Positions 8,875 through 18,035 of a stretch of DNA of 64,000 nucleotides are shown piece after piece (the stretch's first letter is position 1; each line of letters starts with the position of its first letter). The notes beneath the pieces were generated by a model. That model did not search any database. It worked only from the letters and a program-made list of their open reading frames with translations, and was not told the origin of the DNA. The DNA is from Mycolicibacterium sp. CBMA 234. GTDB lineage: Bacteria > Actinomycetota > Actinomycetes > Mycobacteriales > Mycobacteriaceae. Both the position numbers and the translations under genes were made by a program. The stretch spans positions 62,001 to 126,000 of the forward strand of contig NZ_MPKW01000036.1 of NCBI RefSeq assembly GCF_009729415.1, in the 5' to 3' direction.

Positions 8875-9579
8875 TCAGGTGAGGTGTTGGTCAAAGAAGG
8901 TGAAGACCCGTCGCCATGAGTCTTCGGCCTCTGGTTCTGAGAACTCCATGCGTGCAAGCCTCTCGAGGGGTTTGAGCGGGCGGGGAAGGCCGAAATCGTT
9001 CATGAACGAATGGCCGACGTTGTACTCCTTGATGTCGTGTGCGACACCAGCTCGCGAGAGTGTTGTTCTGATTTGTTGCGCTGTACCGGGTTTCGCGATG
9101 AGGTCTTTGGTGCCGTAGCTTGCGACGACCGGACAGGACTGTTCGAGGGTCGCGATGTCTTCGGGTGCGAGGCCGTACATTGATGCGGCTGCCGAGAACC
9201 CTCCGCGTGAGGCGACAACGAGGGCGAATCCGCCGCCCATGCAAAAGCCGGCGATACCGACTTTTCCGGTGCACCGTGGGTCTTTGAGGAGGTACGTTCG
9301 GGCGGCCTCGATGTCGTCGTAGGCGGGGCCTTTGCCGGTGAAGTGGGATCGAATGGTCTTCGCGACGCACACAACTTTTGGGCTATGTCCGCCGTAGAGG
9401 TCGGGGGCTAGCGCCAAATAGCCGGCGTTGGCGAATCGGTCGACGCTGCGTCGTATGTCAGCGGTCAGGCCGCGCACGTCCTGGATGACGACTACGGCTG
9501 GCCATGGTCCGGGGCCTTCGGGTGTTGCGAGGTATCCCGGTATGGGGCCGGTGGTGGCCGGGTAGGTGATCGCTGGCAT
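8875..9579 (-). CDS. Dienelactone hydrolase family protein
   Basis: A cytosolic alpha/beta hydrolase of the DLH (carboxymethylenebutenolidase) family, 234 residues from the ATG at 9579. The nucleophile is a cysteine in GFCMGGG, and the His lies in VGHSFMNDFG. The frame stays open to 9810, and an ATG at 9720 would add a low-complexity Ser/Pro/Thr leader; I prefer 9579 because the conserved fold starts there. The gene is divergent from a TetR regulator, with a palindromic operator between them, so induction by the TetR ligand is likely. The natural substrate is unknown. Confidence 0.85.
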   Translation of the reverse strand: MPAITYPATTGPIPGYLATPEGPGPWPAVVVIQDVRGLTADIRRSVDRFANAGYLALAPDLYGGHSPKVVCVAKTIRSHFTGKGPAYDDIEAARTYLLKDPRCTGKVGIAGFCMGGGFALVVASRGGFSAAASMYGLAPEDIATLEQSCPVVASYGTKDLIAKPGTAQQIRTTLSRAGVAHDIKEYNVGHSFMNDFGLPRPLKPLERLARMEFSEPEAEDSWRRVFTFFDQHLT

Positions 9580-9800
9580 TCGGTTTCCGTTTGCTCTATT
9601 GGGGAATCTGCGGCCGGGGGTGGTGATGGGCTCGTTGCCGGGCTGACTCGCTGGTTCCGTTGGCTCTGGGTGGACGGCACGGCTGGAGGAGGCGGCAGGG
9701 CTGGTGCTGCGGGTGGTCATGGTGAATTGACCAGGGTTCGGGGCACCTCCTCGTGTGTGCGTTTCGTCGGTTTGCGGTGTTATTACACAACCCAACGTTC

Positions 9801-9858
9801 CGATAATCACATATCGTTAACCAAGTGTTTAATATTGGTTGACGATATTGTTGTATCG
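9801..9858. promoter_or_regulatory. Nested palindromic operator between hydrolase and TetR genes
   Basis: This AT-rich 58-bp block is an imperfect palindrome built from three inverted repeats: CGATA-N6-TATCG (9801-9816), AACCAA-N10-TTGGTT (9819-9840) and ACGATA-N6-TATCGT (9842-9859). Their centres are 9808.5, 9829.5 and 9850.5, exactly 21 bp apart, or two DNA turns. It sits just upstream of the TetR start and is the probable TetR binding region. Confidence 0.75.
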
Positions 9859-9888
9859 TTATACGAGTTTCGTGTATTGTCCACTCGT

Positions 9889-10512
9889 ATGGAGACGGTG
9901 TTCACTCGTCGGCGACGCGTACCAGTCAAGCCGACCAGCCGCGAAATGATCATCGAGGCAGCACTAACCGTGTTCGCCGACCACGGCATCCACGCCTCAA
10001 CGCTCAAGAACGTCGCCGACGCCGCCGACGTCAGCATCGGCCGGGTCCAACACCACTTCAAAACCAAAGACGAACTCGTCGCCGCCGTCGACGACTACGC
10101 CATCGACGCCGTGGCCGCCCGAATCCAGAACCCCGACGCGCCGCCGGACGAAGCACTGATGGCCATGGGTCAAAAGTTCACCGACGTCCTGACCGAGTCC
10201 CCCCACGTGCTGGAGTACATCGTTCGGAAGATGATGGAGCCAGGTGAGGTGGGCCAAACCATCTTCGATGGCATGTTCGCGATCAGCGATGCCCAGCGCA
10301 TCCAGTTCACCGAGCGCGGCCAGACGCGCGAAGACCTTGACCCCGAGTGGGGGTCTCTCATGCCGCTCATCGTGCGCGCAGGCAGCATCGCGCTGCGCAA
10401 TCACATCGAGCGCTACATCCCCGGCGAGTTCCTCGAGGCGGGCAATCTGCGCCGCTGGGACGATGCCGTGACCGCACTCATCCGCCACGGCCAACTGCGC
10501 CCCGACCTTTAG
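9889..10512 (+). CDS. TetR-family transcriptional regulator
   Basis: A 207-residue regulator with an N-terminal TetR HTH: EMIIEAALTVFADHGI, then STLKNVADAADVSIGRVQHHF. The C-terminal ligand domain is not assignable to a known effector. I chose the ATG at 9889; the frame is open further upstream but only across the operator. TATTGT lies 8 bases before the ATG, so the transcript is probably leaderless or nearly so. The nested palindrome at 9801-9859 would give autorepression and control of the divergent dienelactone hydrolase. Confidence 0.88.
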   Translation: METVFTRRRRVPVKPTSREMIIEAALTVFADHGIHASTLKNVADAADVSIGRVQHHFKTKDELVAAVDDYAIDAVAARIQNPDAPPDEALMAMGQKFTDVLTESPHVLEYIVRKMMEPGEVGQTIFDGMFAISDAQRIQFTERGQTREDLDPEWGSLMPLIVRAGSIALRNHIERYIPGEFLEAGNLRRWDDAVTALIRHGQLRPDL

Positions 10513-10541
10513 CCCGTCACAGGAGGGGCCATCCGATAACG

Positions 10542-10586
10542 AGCTGAGTCGGCCGACATACGAGGGGTTGTCGGCCGGCTCGGCTC
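10542..10586. terminator. Hairpin after the TetR gene
   Basis: A long stem of about 17 bp with two T-G pairs runs from 10542-10557 to 10570-10586, with GTCGGCCGGCTCGGCTC as its right arm and a 12-base loop. It is 30 bases after the TetR stop and fits a rho-independent-type hairpin without a T-tract. Confidence 0.55.
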
Positions 10587-10749
10587 ACATCTGGATTGTG
10601 CTGAACCGCAACGGTGTTCGCAGGTGTGGTCGCTCAAACTCGCGCCGCGCGCGGTCCGCGGACGACACGCCATCGATTTCACCGCGGGCGGGAGCGGAGC
10701 CCGGGCGATTTGTTCTTCTGCATTTGTTCGGGTGTCGTCGCGTTCGCGG

Positions 10750-11104
10750 CTAGTTGTCCGCGTGGTAGGCGTCGACAATCTCCGCTTTGATCCGGCCGCG
10801 GTCGGAGACTTCGTAACCGTTGTTGCGTGCCCACTGCCGGATCGCTGCCAGTTGGTCTTTGGTTGTTGCACCGCCGCCGCGGGCTGGCTTGGGGCCCGCG
10901 CCTTTGCGTCGTTTGCCGCCAACTTTCTGTGCTGCGGCAATAAAAGGCTTGAGCGCCTTGTCGAGCTTGGCGCCATTCGCATTCGATAGGTCGATCTGAT
11001 ATTCGACGCCGCGGAGTGCGAATGGGATGCGTTCACCGCCCCCCGTCAGGAATATCGGTGCCGGCCATGTCGTCGATGAGCTGGAGAACAATACGCTCGG
11101 CCAC
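10750..11104 (-). pseudogene. Lsr2 paralogue split by a one-base frameshift
   Basis: Lsr2 is the H-NS-like xenogeneic silencer of mycobacteria. The N-terminal dimerisation segment is encoded from a GTG at 11104 with a good GGAG site (AERIVLQLIDDMAGTDIPDGG). It then changes frame at a run of six G (plus strand C6, 11039-11044) into GERIPFALRGVEYQIDLSN, the linker and an intact C-terminal AT-hook domain (AAIRQWARNNGYEVSDRGRI). Removing one G restores a single protein of about 117 residues. It is either a true frameshift, phase variation in a homopolymer, or a sequencing error. Its position among accessory genes suits a horizontally acquired copy. Confidence 0.8.
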
Positions 11105-11218
11105 TATGAATTCTCCTTCGTTGGCGATGTGCTTCGAAAAGACCTGCGCTCACGCGAATAGGCCGTGGCCGATCGGTACCTGCACGCGCTTGCACGGTAA
11201 GTCGGTTAATTTTTGGAT

Positions 11219-12595
11219 TCAGCGCCGGAGTTTGATTCTCGCGCGGACGGGGCCGCCGGCAACGAGTGTGAAGGGTGCGATCATCGGGAAATCATCGTCT
11301 AGGGAATCGATTTGAGCGTGGCGCACGATGGTCGCTAGCGCCAGTGTCGCCTCGAGCATGGCGAAATGGTCCCCGATGCAGCCTCGCGGGCCGCCGCCGA
11401 ACGGGATGTATTGCCAGCGGTCGCGGTCCTTTGAGTTCTCTTCGCTGAACCGGTCCGGGTCGAACACCAGTGGGCGGTCCCACAAGGTGGGGTCGCGGTG
11501 CACCGACATGCGGCCCATGACGATCATCGTGCCGGCGGGGATGCGATAGCCGGCGACGGCGACGTCGCGGGTTGCCATCCGTGACCCGGTCGCCCCGGGC
11601 GGGCACAGGCGCATTGATTCTTTGAGCACCTGGATCGTGTAGCCGAGCTGAGGAACATCGTCGGGGGTGAGTTCACGGTCACCGAACTGGGTCACCTCGG
11701 CCACGACGCGGTCTTGGATGTCGCGGTTGCGGCCGAGCGCCCATAGCGAGTAGGCGATGGTGGTGGCGGTCGTGTCTTGGCCGGCGAACATGAAGATGAG
11801 GAGTTCGTTGGCAATGTCTAAGTCCGACAGCGGTTTACCGGTTTCGGGGTCTGTCGCTGCGATCAGCTGCTGTACCAGCGGTGCGTCCATATCGGCGTTT
11901 TCGCGGCATGCGCGCACGACACCCAAAGCGAATTCGCGGATCGTCGCTGCGGCCTGCAGGGCTCGCCGTTTGGCCCGGGTGGGGACCCATCGCGGCAGGC
12001 TTACGGGGCTGATCGCTCGTGACACCGCGTAGGACACTGCCACGCGCATTGGGGCGTCGACGATGTTGGCGTGGTCGGTCAGATCGAGCCCGAACACGCT
12101 GTGCCCGAGTGCGCGCATTGTGATGCGGCGGGCGGCGGCGTCCAGGTCGATTTCGGCGCCGTCTTCCCATGCGTTGCAGACTGATTCGGCGGCGGCGGAC
12201 ATGTGGCCGCCGAATTCGTTGACCGATTGCTTGGTGAACACGGGTTGGATCGTGCGGCGGCGCGGCTTCCACTGCTCGTAATTGACCACGAACATGTTGG
12301 CGCCGATGATGCGTTCGAGTTCCTGGCTTACGTCGCTGGTCTTGTCGATCGACCCGTCGCGGCAGGTGACGGTGTCGCGGATGCCCTGCGGGGAGGTGAC
12401 CACGACAAGGGGAGGCATCAGCCACTTGGGCGCCAGGGTGAAACGTGTGACGGGGCCGCCGGCGTCGCGCAGAACATCGGTCCCGGTGTGGAAGCTGCGG
12501 CACGCGGCGAGCCGTTCTTTACGCGGCAGCGGGTTGACGGGGGGCAGTGGTAGCGATGCGACGTCGACAACGTCAGCGCTGGGTTGGTCGGCCAT
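11219..12595 (-). CDS. Cytochrome P450
   Basis: A 458-residue haem monooxygenase. The I-helix oxygen-binding motif is AGQDTTATT, the K-helix ExxR is ESMRL, and the haem-ligand loop is FGGGPRGCIG with the axial Cys. The NEFGGH and WKPRRRTIQPVF segments place it near the fatty-acid/sterol-type clans common in mycobacteria, but I cannot name a CYP family or substrate. No ferredoxin or reductase gene is adjacent, so electrons must come from elsewhere. The start codon used is the ATG at 12595, MADQPSADVVD. Confidence 0.93.
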   Translation of the reverse strand: MADQPSADVVDVASLPLPPVNPLPRKERLAACRSFHTGTDVLRDAGGPVTRFTLAPKWLMPPLVVVTSPQGIRDTVTCRDGSIDKTSDVSQELERIIGANMFVVNYEQWKPRRRTIQPVFTKQSVNEFGGHMSAAAESVCNAWEDGAEIDLDAAARRITMRALGHSVFGLDLTDHANIVDAPMRVAVSYAVSRAISPVSLPRWVPTRAKRRALQAAATIREFALGVVRACRENADMDAPLVQQLIAATDPETGKPLSDLDIANELLIFMFAGQDTTATTIAYSLWALGRNRDIQDRVVAEVTQFGDRELTPDDVPQLGYTIQVLKESMRLCPPGATGSRMATRDVAVAGYRIPAGTMIVMGRMSVHRDPTLWDRPLVFDPDRFSEENSKDRDRWQYIPFGGGPRGCIGDHFAMLEATLALATIVRHAQIDSLDDDFPMIAPFTLVAGGPVRARIKLRR

Positions 12596-12967
12596 GTCCA
12601 GCTACCTTCTTGGGTAGTCGTGGGTCGGAATGTGGTTCAGTTCAGTACACATATATTTCCCCCGGACCCCGTCGCATTTGTAACTATCTGAAGGTATCAG
12701 TGTCGACGGTGGATATCCACCTATGTAATAGTGAGTGAATGCCGAGCCAGCATCAACTCCCAGCTGGCATTTTCCGCGCCGACAAGACGCTGCGTAAACG
12801 AGCGATAGTTGCTGCTGCAGAAGTGGATTCGTGTTTGAACGCTCATATCAACGGGTTCTTGCTGTGGCTGGTCGGCGATACCGACGAACTGCCGGCGCGG
12901 CCCACTCCGCACCGTATTGACCGACTGAATAGCGCCGAGGGGCAATGCACGGAATTGGGGAACGATA
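12596..12967. other. Intergenic region between P450 and moeY-like gene
   Basis: This 372-bp gap contains an AT-richer stretch around 12640-12730 that probably holds both divergent promoters. An 80-codon plus-strand frame at 12739-12981 overlaps the next gene and matches nothing I recognise. I do not call it a gene. Confidence 0.4.
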
Positions 12968-15091
12968 ATGCATCCATCTGATCCGAACGAATATCGCCCG
13001 CAAATACTGGACCCGACTGATTCGACAGATGCAACCACGCTCGATCGACTGCGGTCCGACTGCCACGTCCAGGTTCTCGACTATCACGGTATCGAGCTGG
13101 ACAATCTGCGCCGGCTGCGCCCCCAACCGGCCGGCGAGCTCCTGGACGAGAGGGTCCGCTGGTGCTGGTACCCGTGGCGGCGAACCCTGATCTCGATCCT
13201 GGGGCCGAACGGTTTCCGTGCACTGCGCCTGGACCGCAACCGCAACGCCATCACCACTGAAGAACAGACCCGCCTGTCCGAACTCACCGTCGGGGTCGCC
13301 GGCCTCAGCGTCGGTCATGTGATCGCCCACGCGCTGGCCATGCAGGGCCTCTGCGGGCGGCTGCGGCTGGCGGATTTCGACCGGATCGAGCTGTCCAACC
13401 TCAACCGGATACCGGCCACCGTGTTCGACCTGGGTCTGAACAAGGCGGTGGCCGCCGCCCGGCGGATCACCGAGCTCGACCCGTATCTGCCTGTCGAGGT
13501 GTTTGAGGCTGGCCTGACCGACGACACGATTGATGACTTCCTCGATGGCCTGAATGTTCTTGTCGAAGAATGTGATTCGCTGGATATCAAGGCGACCGTG
13601 CGGGTCGCGGCCAAGGAGCGGCGTATCCCGGTGCTGATGGCCACCAGTGACCGCGGGATCGTCGACGTCGAGCGGTTCGACGACGAGCCCGACCGTCCGA
13701 TCCTGCATGGTCTGCTGGGCCCCCTCGACATCGGTTTGCTGCCCGGCATGAGCAGCAAGGAGAAGGTTGAGCACGTCCTGCGCCATCTGGAAGCCGAAAA
13801 GCTTGCGCCTCGCACCGTGGCCTCGCTGATCGAGATCGATCGCACCATAGAAACCTGGCCACAGGTGGCGGGCGAGGTCATCGTCGGCGCGTCGGCGGTC
13901 TGCGAAGCGGTGCGGCGCATCGGGCTCGGTGAGGAACTGGGCTCGGGCCGCTGCCGGATCGACGTCGGCTGGAACCTTGACCAACTTGCTGAACCGGCGA
14001 TGGCCGCACCCCGACCGACCACGCCGCCGGAGCAGCCGCTTGCGCCTTCCAGTGTCACCGGCCTGGTGGCGGTCGCCGCGATGCGCGCACCGTCAGGTGG
14101 CAACATCCAGCCATGGTTGATTGAGGCCGGAGGGGACGAGATCGCCATCAGCCTTGCACCGCAGTACAGCCCGACCATTGACGTCGGGTTCCGTGGCGGT
14201 GCCGTTGCAGTTGGCGCTGCCCTGTTCAACGCGCGGGTGGCCGCTGCCCACCACGGCGTGCTGGGGCCCGTGACGGTCGACGAGTACCCCAGCGGGTCGC
14301 CGCTGCAGGCCACGCTCCGCTACGGCAAGGGCGACTCGGAGGATCTCGCGGAGCTCTACGGGCCAATGCTGGCGCGCGAGACCAACCGCGGCAAAGGCAC
14401 TCGCACGCCCCTGGCCGACGACGTCATCGGTGCGCTGACTGCCGCCGCTGAGCGTGAGGGCGGCCACCTGCGTGTGGTCACCGCGGACAGCGACATCGCT
14501 GCTGCTGCACAGATTTTGGGAGCCTCCGACCGCATCCGATTCCTGACCCCGCACCTACATCAGGAGATGATCGCCGAGCTGCGCTGGCCCGGTGACCCTG
14601 ACCCTGATGCCGGCATCGACGTGAACAGCCTCGGCCTCGACGATGGCGGCCTGGTCATGCTTCAACTGCTGCGCCGGCCCGACGTCATGGCCCAGCTCGC
14701 CGAGTGGAACGCCGGCGACGCACTCGGCGACGACATGCGCGCCCGCGTCACCGCCAGCTCCGCGCTCGCCGTGGTCACCACCGGCGGCAGCACGTTGCGG
14801 GACTACGCCGCCGGCGGATCGGCCGCCGAAGCGGTCTGGGTGCACGCCCAGCAGCTAGGCCTGGCGGTGCAGCCGATCTCCCCGGTCTGGCTCTATGCGC
14901 ACGATCACGGCGACCTCACCAAACTCTCCGGACGCTTCGCTGACGAACTCGCAAGACTGCAAAGCGAATTCGTCGAACTGGCCGGAGTCCCGCGCGGAGA
15001 GTCGATCGCGTTGATCCTGCGACTGACCGCCGCTGGGCCGGCGGTGGTGAGAAGTCGGCGCAGCGCTGACCGGGTTCGGGTGGGTGACTAG
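12968..15091 (+). CDS. ThiF/E1-like adenylyltransferase fused to a nitroreductase domain (MoeY type)
   Basis: A 707-residue two-domain protein resembling M. tuberculosis MoeY (Rv1355c). Residues about 90-340 form a ThiF/MoeB/E1-like domain with a Rossmann loop (VGVAGLSVG) and the typical ADFDRIELSNLNR nucleotide-binding segment. From about 365 a nitroreductase-like FMN domain starts with RAPSGGNIQPW. No CxxC zinc knuckle of MoeB is visible. The pairing suggests activation of a carboxylate or peptide followed by a flavin redox step; the molybdopterin label is traditional, not shown here. The ATG at 12968 is preceded by GGGGA. Confidence 0.85.
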   Translation: MHPSDPNEYRPQILDPTDSTDATTLDRLRSDCHVQVLDYHGIELDNLRRLRPQPAGELLDERVRWCWYPWRRTLISILGPNGFRALRLDRNRNAITTEEQTRLSELTVGVAGLSVGHVIAHALAMQGLCGRLRLADFDRIELSNLNRIPATVFDLGLNKAVAAARRITELDPYLPVEVFEAGLTDDTIDDFLDGLNVLVEECDSLDIKATVRVAAKERRIPVLMATSDRGIVDVERFDDEPDRPILHGLLGPLDIGLLPGMSSKEKVEHVLRHLEAEKLAPRTVASLIEIDRTIETWPQVAGEVIVGASAVCEAVRRIGLGEELGSGRCRIDVGWNLDQLAEPAMAAPRPTTPPEQPLAPSSVTGLVAVAAMRAPSGGNIQPWLIEAGGDEIAISLAPQYSPTIDVGFRGGAVAVGAALFNARVAAAHHGVLGPVTVDEYPSGSPLQATLRYGKGDSEDLAELYGPMLARETNRGKGTRTPLADDVIGALTAAAEREGGHLRVVTADSDIAAAAQILGASDRIRFLTPHLHQEMIAELRWPGDPDPDAGIDVNSLGLDDGGLVMLQLLRRPDVMAQLAEWNAGDALGDDMRARVTASSALAVVTTGGSTLRDYAAGGSAAEAVWVHAQQLGLAVQPISPVWLYAHDHGDLTKLSGRFADELARLQSEFVELAGVPRGESIALILRLTAAGPAVVRSRRSADRVRVGD

Positions 15092-15129
15092 CATTTCGCG
15101 CGCGCGAGGTACCAACTAGCCTTGGCACC

Positions 15130-15801
15130 ATGAGCGAAGTGATGGACTGGGATGCCGCTTACCGCCACGAGGTTTTCATGGGGCCGCCGCCCTGGAACAT
15201 CGGTGTTGCCCAGCCGGCGATCCTGTCGCTCATCGAGGCGGGGAACGTCACCGGGCCCGTTCTTGACGCCGGGTGCGGTGTCGGCGATGTCGCGCTGGCC
15301 CTGGCCGAGCGCGGCTATGAGGTCACCGGCATCGACCTGTCGACGGTCGCGATCGATCAGGCTGCAGCCGCGGCGTCAGAGCGGGGCCTATCCACCGCAC
15401 GATTCCGGCAAGGTGACCTGCGCGATATCGGCGGCCTCGGGCTGACCGAGAAGTTCAACACGGTCATCGACTGCACCCTGTTTCACTCGTTGCCGATCGA
15501 GGCGCGCGATGACTACCTGCGCGGCATCCATGAGGCCGCGGCCGACGGCGCTGCGCTCTTCCTGCTGGTGTTCACCAAGGAAGCGTTGCCGGCTGATTCT
15601 CCCTGCCCGATCCCCAACCAGGTGACCGAAGCCGAAGTCCGCGAAGCGGTTTCGCGGTATTGGTCGGAGGTGACCCCTGAGTCGTCGTTCGTGGCGGTCA
15701 AACTTCCCGACATCCCCGGGTTGCCGCCGCACAATTTTCCGGTCGACGAGGCCGGCCGTGTGCACCTGCCGGCACTGTTGGTGACCGCGCGTAAAGAGTG
15801 A
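15130..15801 (+). CDS. SAM-dependent class I methyltransferase
   Basis: A 223-residue methyltransferase with motif I VLDAGCGVGDVALAL, the acidic end of beta2 in GIDLSTVAI, and motif IV around NTVIDCTLFHSL. It resembles the small thiopurine/tellurite-type or TehB-like methyltransferases, but the substrate cannot be read from sequence. The ATG at 15130 follows TAGCCT with 7 bases between (leaderless spacing). It lies 38 bp after the moeY-like gene on the same strand but probably has its own promoter. Confidence 0.88.
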   Translation: MSEVMDWDAAYRHEVFMGPPPWNIGVAQPAILSLIEAGNVTGPVLDAGCGVGDVALALAERGYEVTGIDLSTVAIDQAAAAASERGLSTARFRQGDLRDIGGLGLTEKFNTVIDCTLFHSLPIEARDDYLRGIHEAAADGAALFLLVFTKEALPADSPCPIPNQVTEAEVREAVSRYWSEVTPESSFVAVKLPDIPGLPPHNFPVDEAGRVHLPALLVTARKE

Positions 15802-15813
15802 TCGGCCGGGACC

Positions 15814-17676
15814 TCAAGGATTGGCGTGGGCGGGCATCGGCGGTCGTAGTGTCGATGCCTTGAGGAGCTTTTCCATGCCGTCGGCGTCAACTGCGCCGGA
15901 TACCAGAAGTCCTTGTGCGCGTGTGTAACCCATAGCGACGAGTCGTTCGGCGGCGGATTCGGTGTCCATTCCGTCGGCGGTCAGTTCGAGGCCGAACGCG
16001 TCGGCCAGGGCAGCAATCGACTGGATGAACAACGCGTTCTCGCCGTCTCGGTCGAGCGACTGGACAAACGCACGACCCACTTTCAGTGAATCGATGGGCA
16101 GCTCTTTCAAACTGGGCAGGAAGCTGTATCCGGTGCCGAAGTTGTCCAACGCCAGCTGCACCCCGAGGTCCTTGAGGACCTGCAGAATGTGGCCGCAACG
16201 TTGAGCCTCGGCGACCAACAGATCTTCGGGCAGCTCTAAGCACATCGAGGCCGGCGGAATGTCGAACTGGGCGAGCGTGGCGGCGAGGTGGTCGGTGAAC
16301 CCGTCGGTGACGACCTGGGCGGGGGATAGCTTGACGCGCAGCATCACATCCTGCGCCAAGCCTGCGCGTCGCCAGCGCTGGAATTGCACGCAGGCCAGCC
16401 GCAGGACCTCTCGACCGATGGCGCCGCCGAAGTTGGTGGCTTCGGCGATGGGCATGAACTCTTCGCGAAGCAGAACCTTGCGGGTGGGGTGGTTCCACCG
16501 GACCACCGCCTCCATCGCCGCCAGTTGTCCGCTGCGCAGATCGACCTCGGGCTGGTAGTGCAGGAACAGCGCGCCGTTGTCGATGCAGTCGTGCAGGTGC
16601 ACTTCGATGTCGGTCTGAACCGAATATTGTGCCGCCAGGTCGTCGCTGAAGGCGACCGTGGTGTTGCCGCCGGCGGCCTTGGCCACGGTCAACGCGTGCT
16701 CGGCGTATCTGAGCAGGTCGGAAACCGAGTCGGTGCCGGCAATGCCGACGGCAACGCCGATGCTGACTCGGTGCCTCATGTAGGTCGAGCCGAGCAATAG
16801 CCGCGCCGCCAAGGTTTCACGCAGCTGCTCGGCGTATTCGTAGGCGTCCGCGAGGGTGGTGGGCGCGTTGAGCACCGCGACGATCTCGTCGCCGCCCAGG
16901 CGTGCGAGAAAGGCTGCGCCGGAGGAGTGTTCGCGCAACCGCTGGCTGAGTTCAACGAGCACCTGGTCCCCGGTGTCGTGACCGAGCAGATCGTTGACCG
17001 CCTTGAGTTGATCAGGATCGATGAAAAGCACTGCGACAGGGGATGGTTGATCTGCCGCAAGCCGGGACTCGAGGTGCTCGATCAGACTTCGGCGATTGCG
17101 CAGGCCCGTCAGATCGTCGTGTGCAGCGAGGCGTCTGATGGATTCTTGTGCCTCAACGCGCGCTTTGACGTGGACGAACATGGTGGCGATGACTTTCAGT
17201 GCCGCGATCTCGTCATCGGTCCACGCGAGGTCGCCGTACTTGATGAACCCGAGGGTGCCCGTGGTGATGAAGCCGTCCGCTCCCGCGGTCGTGTCGGTGA
17301 CGTTCATCGGCACGGCGGCCATCGAGACGACGGGGACGGCGGTGCCTTCTTCGATGCGCTGCTGGAACTCGTCAGGTTCGGCCCCGGGCCGCAGGATCAC
17401 CGGTTCTTTGATGTGCTCGGCCATCGCGAAGACCGGATCGGCGTCCTTGAAGTACACCGTTCCGATCGGATCAGGGTCCGGGACATAGGTCCGGATTGGC
17501 CACTGGGCGATCAGAATCGTCGCGCCAATGGTGTGATCGTTGTGCCGCAGAAACGCCACATCCAGCCCGAAATGCGCGGCGACATCGGCCAGGGCACGCT
17601 CGCTGGCGGCGACGTAGTTGTCCACGTCCGCAGGCATCAGGGCAAGGGCGACCCGATCGACAAGGGCATTGAGCAC
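15814..17676 (-). CDS. GAF-GGDEF-EAL cyclic-di-GMP protein (Rv1354c-like), EAL domain degenerate
   Basis: A 620-residue protein of the Rv1354c type. An N-terminal GAF-like sensor (residues about 15-165) precedes a GGDEF domain whose signature is GGDEI, with no RxxD inhibitory site upstream. The EAL domain reads EAVVRWNHP instead of EALxR, DNFGTGYS instead of DDFGTGYS, LKVGRAFV instead of LKIDxxFV, and ADGMDT in place of AEGVET. Several metal- and substrate-binding residues are therefore lost. I expect cyclase activity or c-di-GMP binding, but not hydrolysis. The GTG at 17676 follows TACCGT plus 6 bases (leaderless). Confidence 0.88.
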   Translation of the reverse strand: MLNALVDRVALALMPADVDNYVAASERALADVAAHFGLDVAFLRHNDHTIGATILIAQWPIRTYVPDPDPIGTVYFKDADPVFAMAEHIKEPVILRPGAEPDEFQQRIEEGTAVPVVSMAAVPMNVTDTTAGADGFITTGTLGFIKYGDLAWTDDEIAALKVIATMFVHVKARVEAQESIRRLAAHDDLTGLRNRRSLIEHLESRLAADQPSPVAVLFIDPDQLKAVNDLLGHDTGDQVLVELSQRLREHSSGAAFLARLGGDEIVAVLNAPTTLADAYEYAEQLRETLAARLLLGSTYMRHRVSIGVAVGIAGTDSVSDLLRYAEHALTVAKAAGGNTTVAFSDDLAAQYSVQTDIEVHLHDCIDNGALFLHYQPEVDLRSGQLAAMEAVVRWNHPTRKVLLREEFMPIAEATNFGGAIGREVLRLACVQFQRWRRAGLAQDVMLRVKLSPAQVVTDGFTDHLAATLAQFDIPPASMCLELPEDLLVAEAQRCGHILQVLKDLGVQLALDNFGTGYSFLPSLKELPIDSLKVGRAFVQSLDRDGENALFIQSIAALADAFGLELTADGMDTESAAERLVAMGYTRAQGLLVSGAVDADGMEKLLKASTLRPPMPAHANP

Positions 17677-17750
17677 ACCATCACGGTAACTAACGATCGT
17701 GTAGGTAGTGAACCGTCCCGAGTTTGATGCCGCTTCCTTCTGTGAGAAGG

Positions 17751-18020
17751 ATGGCGATTGTGCCCAAGCAATACCCGGTCGAGCAGCGTGAGCGTGCGGT
17801 GAAGATGGCATACGGAGTCGATTCCACTGCGCGTTGGCTGCAGTCAACGCCAAGTGGCGGCCGAAATTCATTGCGTTACCACAACTGCCGTTGTATAACG
17901 CGGATTGGACCGATCCGCTGAAGCCAGACCGTCCACACCAGGCGAGCTGATGGCTAACGATTTGAGTCTGCCGTTTGAGACAACTTGACGTCCGTACCTA
18001 ATCTGGGACAGACCCCACGC
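17751..18020 (+). pseudogene. Remnant of an IS3-type transposase
   Basis: From 17751 the frame reads MAIVPKQYPVEQRERAVKM, the usual start of an IS3-family OrfA, and is lost after about 20 residues. A different frame then reads a short run ending in KPDRPHQAS at about 17948. The end TCTGGGACAGACCCC near 18005 looks like an IS terminus. It explains the 359-bp gap between the GGDEF-EAL and DUF1501 genes. Confidence 0.5.
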
Positions 18021-18035
18021 TCGCGGGGAGAGGGG

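Noticed and set aside
12739..12981. 80-codon plus-strand frame before the moeY-like gene
   Set aside because: It overlaps the next start, has no promoter or ribosome site and no recognisable composition.
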